Made by a program: the position numbers and the translations under genes. A DNA stretch of 64,000 nucleotides from Nicotiana tabacum (Eukaryota > Streptophyta > Magnoliopsida > Solanales > Solanaceae). The stretch is from assembly GCF_000715075.1 (NCBI RefSeq), contig NC_134080.1, positions 34,328,758 through 34,392,757 of the forward strand, given 5' to 3'. The notes under the pieces are model-generated. The model ran no database searches and was not told the origin of the DNA. It worked only from the letters and a program-made list of their open reading frames with translations. Position 1 is the stretch's first letter. Every line of letters begins with the position of its first letter. This document shows, in pieces, positions 11,445 to 22,805 of this stretch.

Positions 11445-12160
11445 CTACAACAACAACAACCCAGTAAAATCCCATAAGTGGGGTCTGGGGAGGGTAGTAT
11501 GTACGCAAACCTTACCCCTACTCCGAAGGCGTAGAGAGGTTGTTTCCGAAAGACCCTCGGCTCAAGATAATAAGAAAAACAAAAGGAGAGAATATTAGTT
11601 TCACCATAGAGATCATAGGAAAAATAGGAACATAAATTGCAGAAGAAAAATACAAGGTAGAAATGATGGCTAGTAAATAGATCTTGCACCGAAAAGAGAA
11701 AGTATTAAGACATGGCAATGGCCCTAGTTATTTTAGACTAAAACCTTACTAGACTAGGCTCACAACGGTACAAAGTAATGCGAGACTCAACTACCTCCTA
11801 GCCTACAACCGTAATACTCGACCTCCACAATTTCCTATCAAGTGTCATGTCCTCGAAAATCTGAAGTTTCACCATATCTTGCCTGATCACTTCTCCCCAA
11901 TACTTCTTAGGCCGCCCTCTACCTCTTCTCGTGCCCTCCATAACCAGCCGCTCACACTTCCTTACTGGAGCATCTGGGCTTCTCCTCATTACATGCCTGA
12001 TCATCTGAGCCGCGCTTCCCGCATTTGGTCATCAATGGGAGCCACATGCACCTTCTCCTGAATATTATCATTTCTAATCTTGTCCATCATAGTGTGACCG
12101 CACATCCACCTCAACATCCTCATTTCTGCTACTTTCATCTTTTGGATATGTGAGTTTTTA
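11445..12160 (-). mobile_element. RTE-type LINE, 5'-truncated 3' fragment
   Basis: On the minus strand the fragment starts inside the LINE open frame ([10 protein letters not shown]) and encodes its C-terminus ([14 protein letters not shown] at about 11890-11930). It ends in a non-coding tail with a GGGGTAAGGTTTGCGTAC-like block and a short (TTG)n run (plus-strand CAACAACAACAA at 11445-11457). The peptide matches the plus-strand LINE at 15763-17697 closely, so both belong to one family. The 5' end joins copia RT sequence, with the reading frame continuing across the junction. Confidence 0.8.
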
Positions 12161-13620
12161 ATAGGCTCAGAAGAGTTGTTGAGGAGAATCCCATGATCAG
12201 ATGTACCTTTAAGGTAACGCAGCAAGTGTAGTGCTGCATTCAAATGAGGGAGTCGAGGAGCCTGAAGAAATTGACTGATATATTGTACCGCAAAACTCAA
12301 ATCAGGTCTAGTATGAGTAAGGAAATTAAACTTGCCAACTAGGCTTCTATACATTTCTGGATTGGGAAGTAAATCCCCATCATCAGCTTTCAATTTCACA
12401 TTGAGTTCTAAAGGAGAAACAACAGGTGAGACATCATTACAGTGATGCTTAGACAAAAGGTCTGTTACAAACTTTCTTTGACTTAACAGAATACCTGAAG
12501 AAGTAGGGATAACTTCAATACCCAAAAAATAGTTTAAATGTCCCAATTCTTTTATTTTGAACTGCTCATCAAGAAATGATTTCAAAGCTGAAATTTCTGA
12601 AATATCATCTCCAGTGAGTATTATATCATCGACATAGACAGTCAACAAGACTACAGAACTCCCACATCGTTTAGTAAACAAACTATAGTCATTGAGAGAA
12701 TGTACAAAGCCTTTTGAACACAAGGCACTAGATAGCTTTGCATACCACTGCCTTGAGGCTTGTTTAAGACCATATAGGGATTTTTGGAGTTTACACACAA
12801 AAGGCTGAGAGGAAGGAAAATCAATGAAGAGACCTTGAGGCAATTTCATATACACCTCCTCATCCAAGTCCCCATGGAGGAAGGCATTGTTGACATCAAG
12901 TTGGAATAAAGGCCATTTTCTTTTTACAGCCACTACAATAAGACATTTGATAGTTGTCATTTTAACGACGAGAGAAAAAGTTTCATTATAATCTACCCCA
13001 ACAGTTTGTGTGTCACCTCGTACCACCAATCTAGCCTTATACCTTTCTAGAGACCCATATGCCTTCAATTTCACTTTGTACACCCATTTGCACCCAATAG
13101 CTTTCTTCCCAACAGGTAATGGAACAACATTCCATGTATTATTAGCCTCAAGAGCAGCAAATTCTTTTTTCATTGCCTCTTGCCATTCAGGCACCAAAGC
13201 TGCTTGAGAATAGGTGTGAGGTTCAGATACTATTGCATGTGATGCAGGTTGTGATTCTAAAGACCTGGACTTGGGACACTTAGGAAAAGATGTAGATACT
13301 GATGTGCAAATGTAGTCAGATAGATAAGCAGGTTTTGTATGCGTTCTGGTGGATTTTCTCAAAGGAATTGCAGTAGGAATATCATATGTATGTGAAACTT
13401 GTGAGGAATTAGATGGAGGATCAGACAGAGGAGGGGCTGAAATTGAAACCGGAGAAGAAAAGGAAGAAGAATCAGAAATAGAAGAAGCTGGAAATGCGGG
13501 AGAGTTTGTAGGAGCAGAAGGGGAAAAAATGGAAGGAGGAAAATTAAAATCAGAAGAAATAGTAGAAGAAATAGTACTAGGAGAAGGAGAAATAGAAGAT
13601 AAAAGAGATGGCATAGCAAA
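12160..13620 (-). pseudogene. Copia A reverse transcriptase (3'-truncated)
   Basis: The frame contains the copia RT blocks in order: [50 protein letters not shown], the catalytic [10 protein letters not shown] box, and [28 protein letters not shown]. The YVDD box is intact. The RNase H domain is absent: the frame runs from LLNNSSEPI straight into LINE-encoded residues at about 12160. Upstream, a frameshift near 13600-13650 separates it from integrase. Confidence 0.85.
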
Positions 13621-14653
13621 AAGGAAAAATTGATTCATGGAACACAACATCCCTAGAAACAAAGAATGATTTAGTTTCCAAGTTAAGAAGTTTATAACCC
13701 TTTTTCCCAAAGGGGTACCCCATGAAAATAGATGGGATAGATCTGCTGCTAAACTTATCCCTGTGTGCAGGAAGCGTAGATGCATAGCACAAACAACCAA
13801 ATGTCCTAAGGTGAAGATAAGAAGGGGGTGTTCCAAACAGTAATTCATAAGGTGATTTGTTTTGGAGAAGCTTAGAAGGAAACCTGTTTATTAAATAGGT
13901 GGCAGTGAGAACACATTCTCCCCAGTATTTTATAGGAACTTTGGAATGAAAAAGGAGAGCTCTGGATGTTTCAAGAAGATATCTGTGTTTTCTTTCTACC
14001 ACCCCATTTTGTTGAGGGGTATATGGACAAGAGGTATGATGTACAGTACCTTGTTCTGTAAAGAAAGAAGAAGCAGAAGAACTAGACCCCAATTCCAAGG
14101 CATTATCAGATCTTATAGTTGAAACTCTAGTTTTAAATTGAGTTTGGACCATAGCAATGAAGGCTTTAAGTATGGGAAATGCATTTGATTTGGTCTTTAA
14201 CAAATGTGTCCAGGTTGTTCTTGTAAAATCATCTACTATGGTGAGAAAGCATTTGCATCCATCATGTGTAGGGACACGATATGGCCCCCACGTGTCAATA
14301 TGTATTAGTTGAAAGGGGGAGTTTGTGTGAATTTTACTGTCTGGGAATGGTAGCCTAGTTTGTCTTGCCATTGGACAAATATTACAAATAAAATCTTGTT
14401 TACTAGAAAGTCCAGAAGCAATAGAAGAAATAGATTTCAAATGAGTAAATGGAATGTGTCCCAATCTACTATGCCAAAGAGTGTTCAACTTATTCAGATG
14501 ACTGGTATTTACAAAGGGAACAGTAAAATAAGAAGCAACAGAACACTCTACACCATGTCCATTAGAAATCGGAAGGACAAAACTATTAGAACAATGAGAA
14601 GCAGATGAATGAGTAGTAGTTGTGAGTGAAGTGGATGAGACAGATGAAGGCAA
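13577..14653 (-). pseudogene. Copia A integrase
   Basis: The N-terminal zinc-binding region (LWHSRLGH ... CNIC) and the core with first Asp (LIHIDTWGP), second Asp (TIRSDNALEL) and Glu (QNGVVERKHRYLLE) are all present. The D-D-E triad is therefore complete. The frame is separated from gag-protease only by an in-frame TAA at 14654-14656, and it changes frame near 13620 before RT. A proline/serine-rich linker follows the core. Confidence 0.85.
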
Positions 14654-15762
14654 TTAAAGAATGTAAAGTCCATGTTGTGTTTTACCAAATTCTAGAGGCC
14701 TCTTCATGGAAAGGCCCTGTAATATGAAACAGGAATAAGAACTGAAAATTAGTAAACACTTTAATTGTGATACTAATTTATGCACAGAGATTAAGTTGAA
14801 TTGAAAACTAGGAACTAAGAGGACATGTTTTAGAATGGTATCATTGGATAAGGGTAATTCCCCAACACAAGTTACTTTAACTTTATATCCATTGGGTAGA
14901 GTTACCAAGTAAGGAATAGGTAGTGGTTTAACATTTTGAAGTAGGTTACTATGAGAAGTCATATGGCCAGTAGCCCCAGAGTCCAAGATCCAAGAGGTTT
15001 CACTAACCTTACACAACAGACAATTACTAATAGAACACTCAGGTCTTTTACTGGAAAAACAGCTAAGAATACCTGCGAAAATTGCAGAAGCACTAAGAGT
15101 GGGAGCCAAAGAAGATTCCTGATCCGATATGTGATGCTGCTGCAAGAGAGACATCAGATGGTTGCACTGCTCCTGTGTTAAACCTGGAATGATGGAGTTG
15201 ACTGTTGAAGCATTATGAACTGATGAATCAGGTTGATTGGCCTGCTTAGGAACAGATTGATTGAATTGCTTGGAGGTGTCTAATTCAGAATATACGTTTG
15301 CAGCAGCCCTTTTGGAGGTGTCTAATTCAGAATATACGTTTGCAGCAGCCCTTCTAGTTTTGGTGAACTTAAAATTGGCAGGAAACCCATGCTTTCTATA
15401 GCATGTATCTACTGTATGTCCAGGTTTGTGGCAATAACTGCACAACACACTATTTCTTCTGGGATCAAAAGTAGTCCTGGGAGGAAATTTTTGAGACCTT
15501 GACGAAGAACTTGATGATGGAGAGTACAATTGTTGAGAACCCGCTGAGAATGATGCTGACTCTGAAGAGAATTGGGGAATGATAGGCTGAATTTCCCTTT
15601 GGCGTTCATCATTTACCAACAAGGAATAAGCTTTATTTATGGAAGGGGAAAGGACTCATCATGAGTAGGTTGCTTATGGCATTTGCATAACTCTCATTTA
15701 ACCCCATGAGGAACTGATACATCCTCTAATCATTCTCGAGTTTCTGGATATCCTTCTTTCAT
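14654..15762 (-). pseudogene. Copia A Gag C-terminus and protease
   Basis: The readable part starts within Gag (INKAYSLLVNDERQREI at about 15580-15640). A CCHC zinc knuckle CSYCHKPGHTVDTC binds RNA, and the aspartic protease site is WILDSGATGHMT (D-S-G). A perfect 42-bp direct duplication at 15271-15354 adds 14 residues in frame. The upstream Gag is cut by the LINE junction at about 15763, and one in-frame stop ends the segment before integrase. Confidence 0.82.
15271..15354. repeat. 42-bp tandem direct duplication inside copia A gag
   Basis: Two copies (15271-15312 and 15313-15354) appear identical and encode RAAANVYSELDTSK twice on the minus strand. The length is a multiple of three, so the frame is kept. 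Confidence 0.93.
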
Positions 15763-17399
15763 GAGGTGCATAAAAGATGATGACGGCAAAGTTTTGATGG
15801 GAGATGACCAGATTAAGAGGATGTGGCAAACCTACTTTCATAAACTTCTAAGTGAAGAAAGGGATCAGGATATTATACTTGGGGAATTGAGGAATGCCGA
15901 CAGTCCCCATGAATTAAGTAATTGTAGGGACATTGAGATCGATGAAGTCATGAAGGCAATGCGTAAGATGAGAAGGGGCAGAGCTACCGGGCCAGACGAA
16001 ATTTCGGTTGAACTTTGGAGGTGTATGGGTAGAGCAGGCTTGGAATGGCTTACTGGATTGTTTAGTGTTATATTCAAGACTAATAGGATGCCTGAAGAGT
16101 GGAGGTGGAGTACAATAGTTCTGTTGTATAAGAAAAAAGGTGATGTTCAGAGCTGTAACAACTATAGGGGCATCAAATTACTAAGTCATACCATGAAAGT
16201 TTGGGAGAGAGTGGTAAAAATGAGAGTGAGAAGGACGGTGTCTATTTCAGACAACCAGTCCGGGTTCATGCCGGGGAGATCTACCACAGAAGCTATCCAC
16301 CTTATTAGGAGGATGGTGGAATAGTACAGGGATAGGAAGAAGGATCTCCACATGGTGTTTATTGATCTGGAGAAAGCGTATGATAGGGTTCCTAGGGAGG
16401 TCTTATGGAGTTGCTTAGAGGATAAAGGGGCCCCGGTTGACTATATTAGGGTGATTAAAGATATGTATGATGGAGCTAAGACTCGGGTTAGGACAGTAGG
16501 AGGCGACTCTGAACATTTTCCAGTTATTATGGGGTTGCACCAAGGGTCTGCGCTCAGCCCATTCCTATTTGCCCTGGTGATGGATGCACTGACTCATCAT
16601 ATTCAAGGGGAGGTGCCATGGTGCATGCTATTTGCTGATGACATTATTCTAATTGACGAGACACGAGGCGGCGTCAACGAGAGGTTAGAGGTTTGGAGAT
16701 ATGCTCTTGAGTCTAAAGGTTTCAAGTTGAGCAGGACGAAGACGGAATACCTCGAGTGCACATTTGGGGTTGAGCCGATGGAAACGGGAGTTGAAGTGAG
16801 GCTTGACTCTCAAGTCATTCCCAAGAGGGGTAGTTTCAAGTACCTTGGATCGGTTATTCAGGGGATCGGGGAGATTGACGAGGATGTCACACACCGTATA
16901 GGGGTGGGGTGGATGAAGTGGAGGTTAGCGTCGGGAGTCTTGTGTGACAAGAAAGTGCCACCGTTACTAAAAGGTAAGTTTTATAGAGTAGTGGTTAGGC
17001 CTGCCATGTTATATGGAATTGAATGTTGGCCGGTAAAGAACTCACACATCCAGAAGATGAAAGTAGCATAGATGAGGATGTTGAGGTGGATGTGCGGGCA
17101 TACAAGGATGGATAAGATTTGGAATGAAGATATTCGAGAGAAGGTGGGCGTGGCCCCCATGGAGGACAAGATGCGGGAAGTAAGACTCAGATGGTTCGGG
17201 CACATTTAGAGGAGGAGCACTGATGCACCGGTGAAGAGATGTGAGCGACTGGCTGTAGTAGGCATGCGGAGAGGTAGAAGGAGACCTAAGAAGTATTGGG
17301 GAGAGGTGATCAGACAGGACATGGTGCAACTTAGGATTACTGAGGACATGGCCCTTGACAGAGAATTATGGAGGTCGACCATTAAGGTTGTAGGTTAGG
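15763..17399 (+). pseudogene. RTE-type LINE reverse transcriptase, C-terminal part
   Basis: One reading frame carries the RT blocks ATGPDEISVELW, the fingers/palm region [37 protein letters not shown], and the catalytic FADDIILID box. The C-terminal segment ends MLRWMCGHT ... [14 protein letters not shown]. The frame is interrupted only by in-frame TAG stops at 16322-16324, 17069-17071 and about 17206-17208; no frameshift was noticed, suggesting a fairly recent loss. The endonuclease domain is missing through 5' truncation. Confidence 0.87.
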
Positions 17400-17697
17400 G
17401 GGAAGTTGTGAATATTTATATAGCACAATAGAGTGAGACTAGCCAGTTAGGAGTTAGACTAAGAATGTCATTGGTCGTCTATTGATGCAGGGCTTTACGT
17501 GCTAGTTTTTACTATACCAGCCATCTATTTCGTATTTCGTATTCTGTATTTCATATCTCTTATATTGCTGTTATTTTATTATGCGTTTTTATGGTACTAA
17601 TATATCGTCTCTTGTTGCTTTCTTGAGCCGAGGGTCTCCTGGAAACAGCCTCTCTACCTTTCGGGGTAGGGGTAAGGTCTGCGTACATATTACCCTC
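15763..17697 (+). mobile_element. RTE-type LINE, 5'-truncated, with partial 3' tail
   Basis: The plus-strand element begins inside the RT frame and ends in a 3' tail with GAGCCGAGGGTCTCC and a GGGGTAAGGTCTGCGTAC block. It stops at about 17697, before the (TTG)n end seen in the related copy at 11445. It replaces the border between copia A (left) and copia B (right); no target duplication is visible. The left truncation is typical of incomplete target-primed reverse transcription; the right end looks broken. Confidence 0.85.
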
Positions 17698-17699
17698 AA

Positions 17700-19273
17700 A
17701 GCATTTAGGATTCAACCAATTTAGGATCTTTAATGGCTTCAAAGCATGTAGCAGGTTCACAAACAATAGAAGAAGCAGCAATATAAGCTTGATTCTTAGG
17801 TGACAGATTGTCATATCCTATGTATTTGTTGAAGGCATAGGGTACATCCTGATGTATATTAAGAGAAACAAAATCTTTCACCCAAACTGGAGGTTGTGTA
17901 CCTCTACTTGATTTTCTGGTGGCAGGTTGTTGTTGTTAATTAGATTGATCATTCTGATGATTCTTAGTGATAGATGTAGCAAGCATAGACTGCTGCACAT
18001 ATATCTCTTCTTCAATATGATCTTGAGGATCTGAGATGTGAGCTGAAGTTTGATTTTCCATTGTGAAATCTGTAGGAGCTTATGTTGGTGTTTGAGTACC
18101 TGCAGATTCATTCAGTCTAGTAGGGACATAAAATATAATATCAGTAGTATCTGTAAAGAACCGTAAGTTTGGTGTAGTATCTACAAATAGTGATTGACTT
18201 GTGAACTTTTGTTTAGTGAAAGGACAAGTATGATCTCTGAATGTGACATCTCTGTTGACAAAGAACGAGCGAGTATACAGATCATATAAAATATATCCTT
18301 TCTGTTGACAAAGAATGAGTGAGTATACAGATCATACAAAATATATCCATATGATCAGCCATTCTGGCTCTAGGTAATTGCTTGTCATGTTCCTGTACTG
18401 TCTTAGCAAAACATAGACATCCTAGTACTCTTAGATGTCCTAGGAAAGGTTTTCTGTTATATAGCTTCTCATAGGGTGACATATGAATCACAAAACTAGG
18501 CATTTTGTTTATTAAATTAACTGCAGCAAGAATGCAGTGTCCCCAGAACTTGATGGGAATCTGGGCTTGAAATCAAATAGCTCTGGAGACTTCTAAAATG
18601 TGTCTGTGCTTCCTCTCAGCTACACCATTTTGATGAGGAGTGTATACACATGTCCTTTAATGTACTATTCTTAGATTTTTGAATAGAGTATCATAGACAG
18701 AGTTCACAAATTCTGTCCCATTATCAGTTCTGATTATCTTGACCTTTTTGTTGAACTGTGTTTGTACAAAACTGAGAAAATGCTGAAGGCAAACACATAC
18801 ATCAGACTTTTGTTTAAGTAGAATTACCAATGTCATTCTAGAATAGTCATCTATTACAGTTAGAAAATATTTGTTTCATCAAATGTAGCTACTTTATATG
18901 GCCCCCATATGTCCATATGAATCACATCAAAGGGATTAGTACTTTTAATACTACTTGAAGGAAATGGAAGTCTTATTTTCTGGCACATGGACATACAATG
19001 CACTTATTCACTCTATCTCTAATAGTTAGCAGATTAACAGAAAGTAATTTTTGAAGTCCTATAACAGACATATAACCAAATCTCCTATGCCATAGCTCCC
19101 ATTCTGGCTCTCATATGTAGATGTTCAAAGTTCTTTAGCAGACATGATGAAATTTCTGAAGTTCCTCCTCTCAGCATCCATTTGTAGTAGATATATCTCT
19201 GTTTCTTCTTTACCATCTCCTTCACCTTTCCAGTGAAGAGATCCTGAAAAATACAGAAATCAGGAAAAAACAT
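17700..19273 (-). pseudogene. Copia B integrase and downstream linker remnant
   Basis: Minus-strand pieces include the zinc-binding region near 19000-19080, the core around 18700-18950, and the C-terminal KLYNRKPFLGHLRVLGCLCF block (about 18400-18470). The linker before RT (17720-18111) resembles copia linkers. Frames change repeatedly. A 50-bp direct repeat at 18251-18350 lies within it. Confidence 0.7.
18251..18350. repeat. 50-bp tandem direct duplication in copia B
   Basis: Copies 18251-18300 and 18301-18350 both begin TCTGTTGACAAAGAA and differ at a few positions. The duplication is therefore older than the identical one in copia A. Confidence 0.9.
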
Positions 19274-19355
19274 GACTAAGCACTGCAGTTCTTTTGTTAG
19301 CTTGGAGATAAAAGTAGATTGTATTTAAACTGAGGAACATCAAAAACACATTTTT

Positions 19356-20730
19356 TTATAGTGTTTCTTTCTGAAATAGAGCTAGACCATGTGTGTATGA
19401 CATGAGATATATCACCATTTGGTAGTAGTACCTTTTTGGATTACTTGTCTCAACTATTGTGTTCTTGTTCAGTAGATTTATATCAGAGACCATGTGATCT
19501 GTAGCTCCTGTATCTATGATCCTTTCCTGAGATGCTCTAGACACTAGCATTGCCTTATCAATATTAGTGCCTGCTACATTAGCTGTAGAGGTTGGAGCTG
19601 TGATAGAGCTTTTGTTAAGCATATGCATAAGCTGATCATATTGTTCCTTTGTGAGAGCATAGTTTCCCAGCTGACATGTATTCTCTTGAATGTCAATAAC
19701 CTGACTTTATGAGCCTGAAGGTTGTCCCATATTTCTTCCACTTGCATGATAAAAAATATTTGTATTCTGTCCATAGTTAAATATAGGGACCGAGTTGTGT
19801 TGCATGATTGAATTGTTGTCTGTGACTACATTTATATTATAGGCTGTATTATTATTTCCCACATTTCCTCCCCTTCTTGGTTTGAAATCTGGAGGATATC
19901 CTACAATCTTAAAGCAATTTTCTTTGCTATACCCCGTCATCTTGCAGAAATCACACTGCACATTGTTGTTTTTCTTGAACTTCTGATGTTGATTGCCTCC
20001 TATTCTTGTATACATTGCAACTTCATATTTTGTTAAAGTCAAGGTAGGATTAGCACCTAGAATTTCTGTGGTTGCTGCTACTGACTTCTTCCCTTTCAGC
20101 ACTAACTATTAAGGCATAAGTTTGATTTACTGTTGGAGTTTGACTCCTCATCAAGATTTGACTTCTAGCTTGAGCATACGAGTCATTAAGGCCTATCTGA
20201 AACTGATATAGTTTTAGTTTCTGCAGATACACAACAAAGTCTTTAGACTTTGGACAATCACAACCAGAAGCAAGAACTAGGGACTCCAACGGATCATGCC
20301 AGAGTCGCCTACTTTATTGAATCTTTCTGACAGATCATCCCAAACAGCTTGAGCACTAGATGCATACATGATTTCACCTAGTAAATTCTTTGAAACTAAG
20401 TTCATTATCCAAGATAAGACTATCGCATTAACCCTCTCCCAGTGATTCCACATAGTGTTTGGAAATGTCTTTCTTGCATGTTCCATCTATCATGCCTAGT
20501 TTGTTCCTACCCAATAACGCAATACGCATAGAACAATTTCAGATAGAGTAGTTCTCCATGCCTGGCAATTAAAATGAAATTATTTGAATTCCACTCACAT
20601 CAGCTGGCGATAGAAACAACGGATTATTATAATCAATTTCTGCAATCGGAGTTCCAAAAGTCTGATTCAATGGATCTCCTACAGTTGGAGTTCCAGTTGT
20701 TTGCCCTGATTGCTCTCCAATTGACCCCAT
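19356..20730 (-). pseudogene. Copia B Gag and protease
   Basis: Reading from an ATG at 20730 (MGSIGEQSGQTTGTP), pieces of the copia Gag follow (WNHWERVNAIVLSWIMN; AVWDDLSERFNKV). A zinc knuckle CDFCKMTGYSKENC lies at 19920-19965, and the protease site is RIIDTGATDHM (D-T-G) at about 19480-19530. The start is chosen because it is the first Met downstream of the primer site and opens a typical copia Gag N-terminus. Several frameshifts interrupt it. Confidence 0.75.
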
Positions 20731-20842
20731 TTTTTACTTGGTTCTTTTGAATTTGAGTAGAATTAACAAAAATGAAGACTAATTTACAAAGATCAACCAG
20801 AGCAAGCTATGAATTCAAGCTTGCCTGCTCCGATGCTATATT

Positions 20843-21059
20843 ATTAGTCAAGAACTCTTGGTCAAGAAGAAGAAGTAGATTGTTAAATAGAGGAGAAGAA
20901 CATGATAGAGAGAAGAAGAAAGAGCTTAATTTCTTATTCAATCAACTGACCTCCTTTCGTATACAAAGCTACTATTTATAACTACTTATAACTATCTAAC
21001 TATACAACTAATAATATAAGCTTATGAAATGATTATACTGTCCTTGTATCATTTAACAT
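20843..21059 (-). repeat. Probable 5' LTR of copia B with TATA box
   Basis: On the minus strand it begins TGTTAAATGATAC and carries TATAAATAG near 20968-20976. It ends next to a decayed primer site (20826-20842) that resembles the initiator-Met site TGGTATCAGAGC with several substitutions. The inner border is uncertain by several bases. A CT/GA-rich leader (20880-20930) follows the TATA box. Confidence 0.55.
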
Positions 21060-21448
21060 TCTGAGAAGTGTTTTCTTTCAAAAGTGTTTTTGATGAGAAT
21101 TAGTTTGTGTTTAGCTAATTAATTTGAAAAACACTTATGAGCACCAATTAGTATTTGGCAAAACTTTTACAAACTACTTTTACGTGTATTTTTGTCAAAA
21201 AGTGGTTTTTTGAGAGAAGTTATTTTTTATACTTCTCCAAAACTGCTTCTGTTTCTCCTCAAAAGCACTTTTTTCTTTTAAAAGTTAGGCAAAACACTTC
21301 AACTTTGAAAAAAGGTTACTTTTTTTGAAAAAAAAACATCCATCTATTTTTGACATATTTTACTGAAAAAAAGGGAAGACTCCATTGAAATTTGGAGCAA
21401 TGATCTTATTCAAGTCTACCATTTTGGAAGCAATTGGGCGAACTGCAC
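21060..21448. other. AT-rich flank with hAT-MITE-like words
   Basis: Repeated words such as AAAAGTGTTTTT and AAAAGCACTTTTTT suggest an old MITE, but no clear termini or target duplication were found. No gene is visible. Confidence 0.35.
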
Positions 21449-21469
21449 AACACAGATAAAGGTGTCTAA

Positions 21470-21700
21470 CAGGCCGGGTTTAACCGTAACCGTACCGGCC
21501 CAGACCGGTTAAAACCGGAACCAGCCCGGGCCGGTAAGAGGGGGCCGGGTGGGGCTGGGTTAAAGGTGTAGGGTAGGTTGGTCCGTTTACTTAACTTCTA
21601 CCGGTTAACCAGATCGGTCAAACCAGGTCATCGATTTTTACTGTTCATCCGGTTAACCGGCCCGGATCGGCCCAGACCGGTATAACGACTAGTTAATTTT
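21470..21700 (+). repeat. Left subterminal CCGG-rich region of the hAT element
   Basis: Many copies of ACCGGTT, CCGGCCC and GGTTAACCGG lie in both orientations. A matching GC-rich region lies at 38720-38895 inside the right end. In hAT elements, subterminal repeats serve as transposase binding sites; that role here is inference. Confidence 0.65.
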
Positions 21701-21833
21701 TTTTTAATTGTGGGCCTTATTTCTGATTGTTGGCAATGGTCTTCTGCCCTTATGGTCGTTGCCCAATGGCTGATTTTCACAAATAGCCCATTTTTGGGTT
21801 TTCTTAAAAAAAATTAACACCCGTTTGAAAAAC

Positions 21834-21841
21834 TATAAATA
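21834..21841 (+). promoter_or_regulatory. TATA box of the hAT transposase gene
   Basis: TATAAATA lies 39 bp before the Tekay-like insertion point. The interrupted leader resumes at 33191, and the first transposase ATG is at 33489. The retrotransposon therefore separates promoter and gene by over 11 kb. Confidence 0.6.
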
Positions 21842-22554
21842 CACCCTTCTTCATTTTTTCACTTGTGATGACCATCACTTGTTTAAAAACAAAATTCTGT
21901 GTTCTGAAGCCTTGGAAACCTCATTTAGCGTCACCTCAATTTGCGTGCGCAGTCCGGGCGTGTAGCCAAAAAGCCTAAATATGAAAATATGTGAAAAATG
22001 ATAAGTTTTGATTATAAAATGAGCTAATTTGACTTCGGTCAATATTTTGGGTACACGGACCCGGACCCATGATTCGACGGTCCGTAAGAAAATATGGGCA
22101 TATGCCCGGAATCGAATTCCGAGGTCCCAAGCCCAAGAAATAAATTTTTAAAGGGAAATTATTTTCTGGAATTGTTTAAAGAAATTTGAAATAAAATTGG
22201 ATTAGAACGTGATTATATCGGGCCCGTATTTTGGTTCCGACGCCCGGTACAGGTCTTATATATGATTTAATACATTTCTGTAAAATTTGGTGAAAAACGG
22301 ATGTCATTTGACGTGATTCGGACCTTAAATGCAAATTTGATGTTTAAAGAGGGTTTGAGAAATTTCATTGATCTTGAGGTTTAATTCAATGTTCATGATG
22401 TTATTTTGGTGATATGAGTACACGAATAAGTCCGTAGGATATTTTTGAGGTTGTGTGTATATTTGGTTTGGAACCCCGAGGGCTCGGGTGAGTTTTGGAT
22501 AGGCCACGGGTGCATTTTGAACTTCGAAAAATAGCTGGTGTGTTTCTGATCTGC

Positions 22555-22805
22555 AGGCTTCGCATTTGCGAAGCCAGTCTCGCAAATGCGAGCTCGCATC
22601 GAGCCATGCACCGCAAATGCGAGAGTTGGCCTGGGCAGCCTTCTTCGCAAATGTGAAGTAGCTGTCGCAAATGCGATGCCCGCCTAAATCCTCTATGATC
22701 GCAAATGCGAAACGCATTTCCCAGCTACAATTGTTTCGCAAATGTGAAAGTTTGGGATTTCTAAAGGGTTCACAAATACGAAACCTGTTTCGCATTTCCC
22801 AGCTT
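22555..22805. repeat. Array of short palindromes CGCAAATGCG in the Tekay-1 5' LTR
   Basis: About ten near-copies of N-CGCAAATGCG-N, some decayed, lie roughly 680-925 bp from the LTR start. The same array is at about 30200-30500 in the 3' LTR. Each unit is a short inverted repeat with a CANNTG core. Confidence 0.85.

Larger units (their letters stand above)
12160..15762 (-). mobile_element. Ty1/copia element A, partial (gag to RT; no LTRs seen)
   Basis: The minus-strand order gag zinc knuckle, protease, integrase, RT is the copia order. The left side stops before RNase H, where a LINE fragment begins. The right side stops in Gag, where another LINE begins at about 15763. No LTR, primer binding site or target duplication is visible, so both borders look like rearrangement or truncation points. 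It differs from copia B in its zinc knuckle and protease. Confidence 0.82.
17698..21059 (-). mobile_element. Ty1/copia element B, 5' LTR to integrase/RT linker
   Basis: The minus-strand order is 5' LTR (about 21059-20843), a decayed initiator-Met primer site, gag from 20730, protease, integrase, and the linker before RT, which ends at the LINE junction at about 17697. RT, RNase H and the 3' LTR are absent. Numerous stops and frameshifts show long decay. Confidence 0.78.

Noticed and set aside
13349..13633. Glu-rich plus-strand frame
   Set aside because: It is the antisense shadow of the Ser/Pro-rich linker of copia A.
22325..22795. 156-codon open frame on the minus strand of the LTR, and its counterpart at 29973-30429
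   Set aside because: Both lie over the palindrome array in the LTRs; no domain, and frames differ between the two LTR copies.
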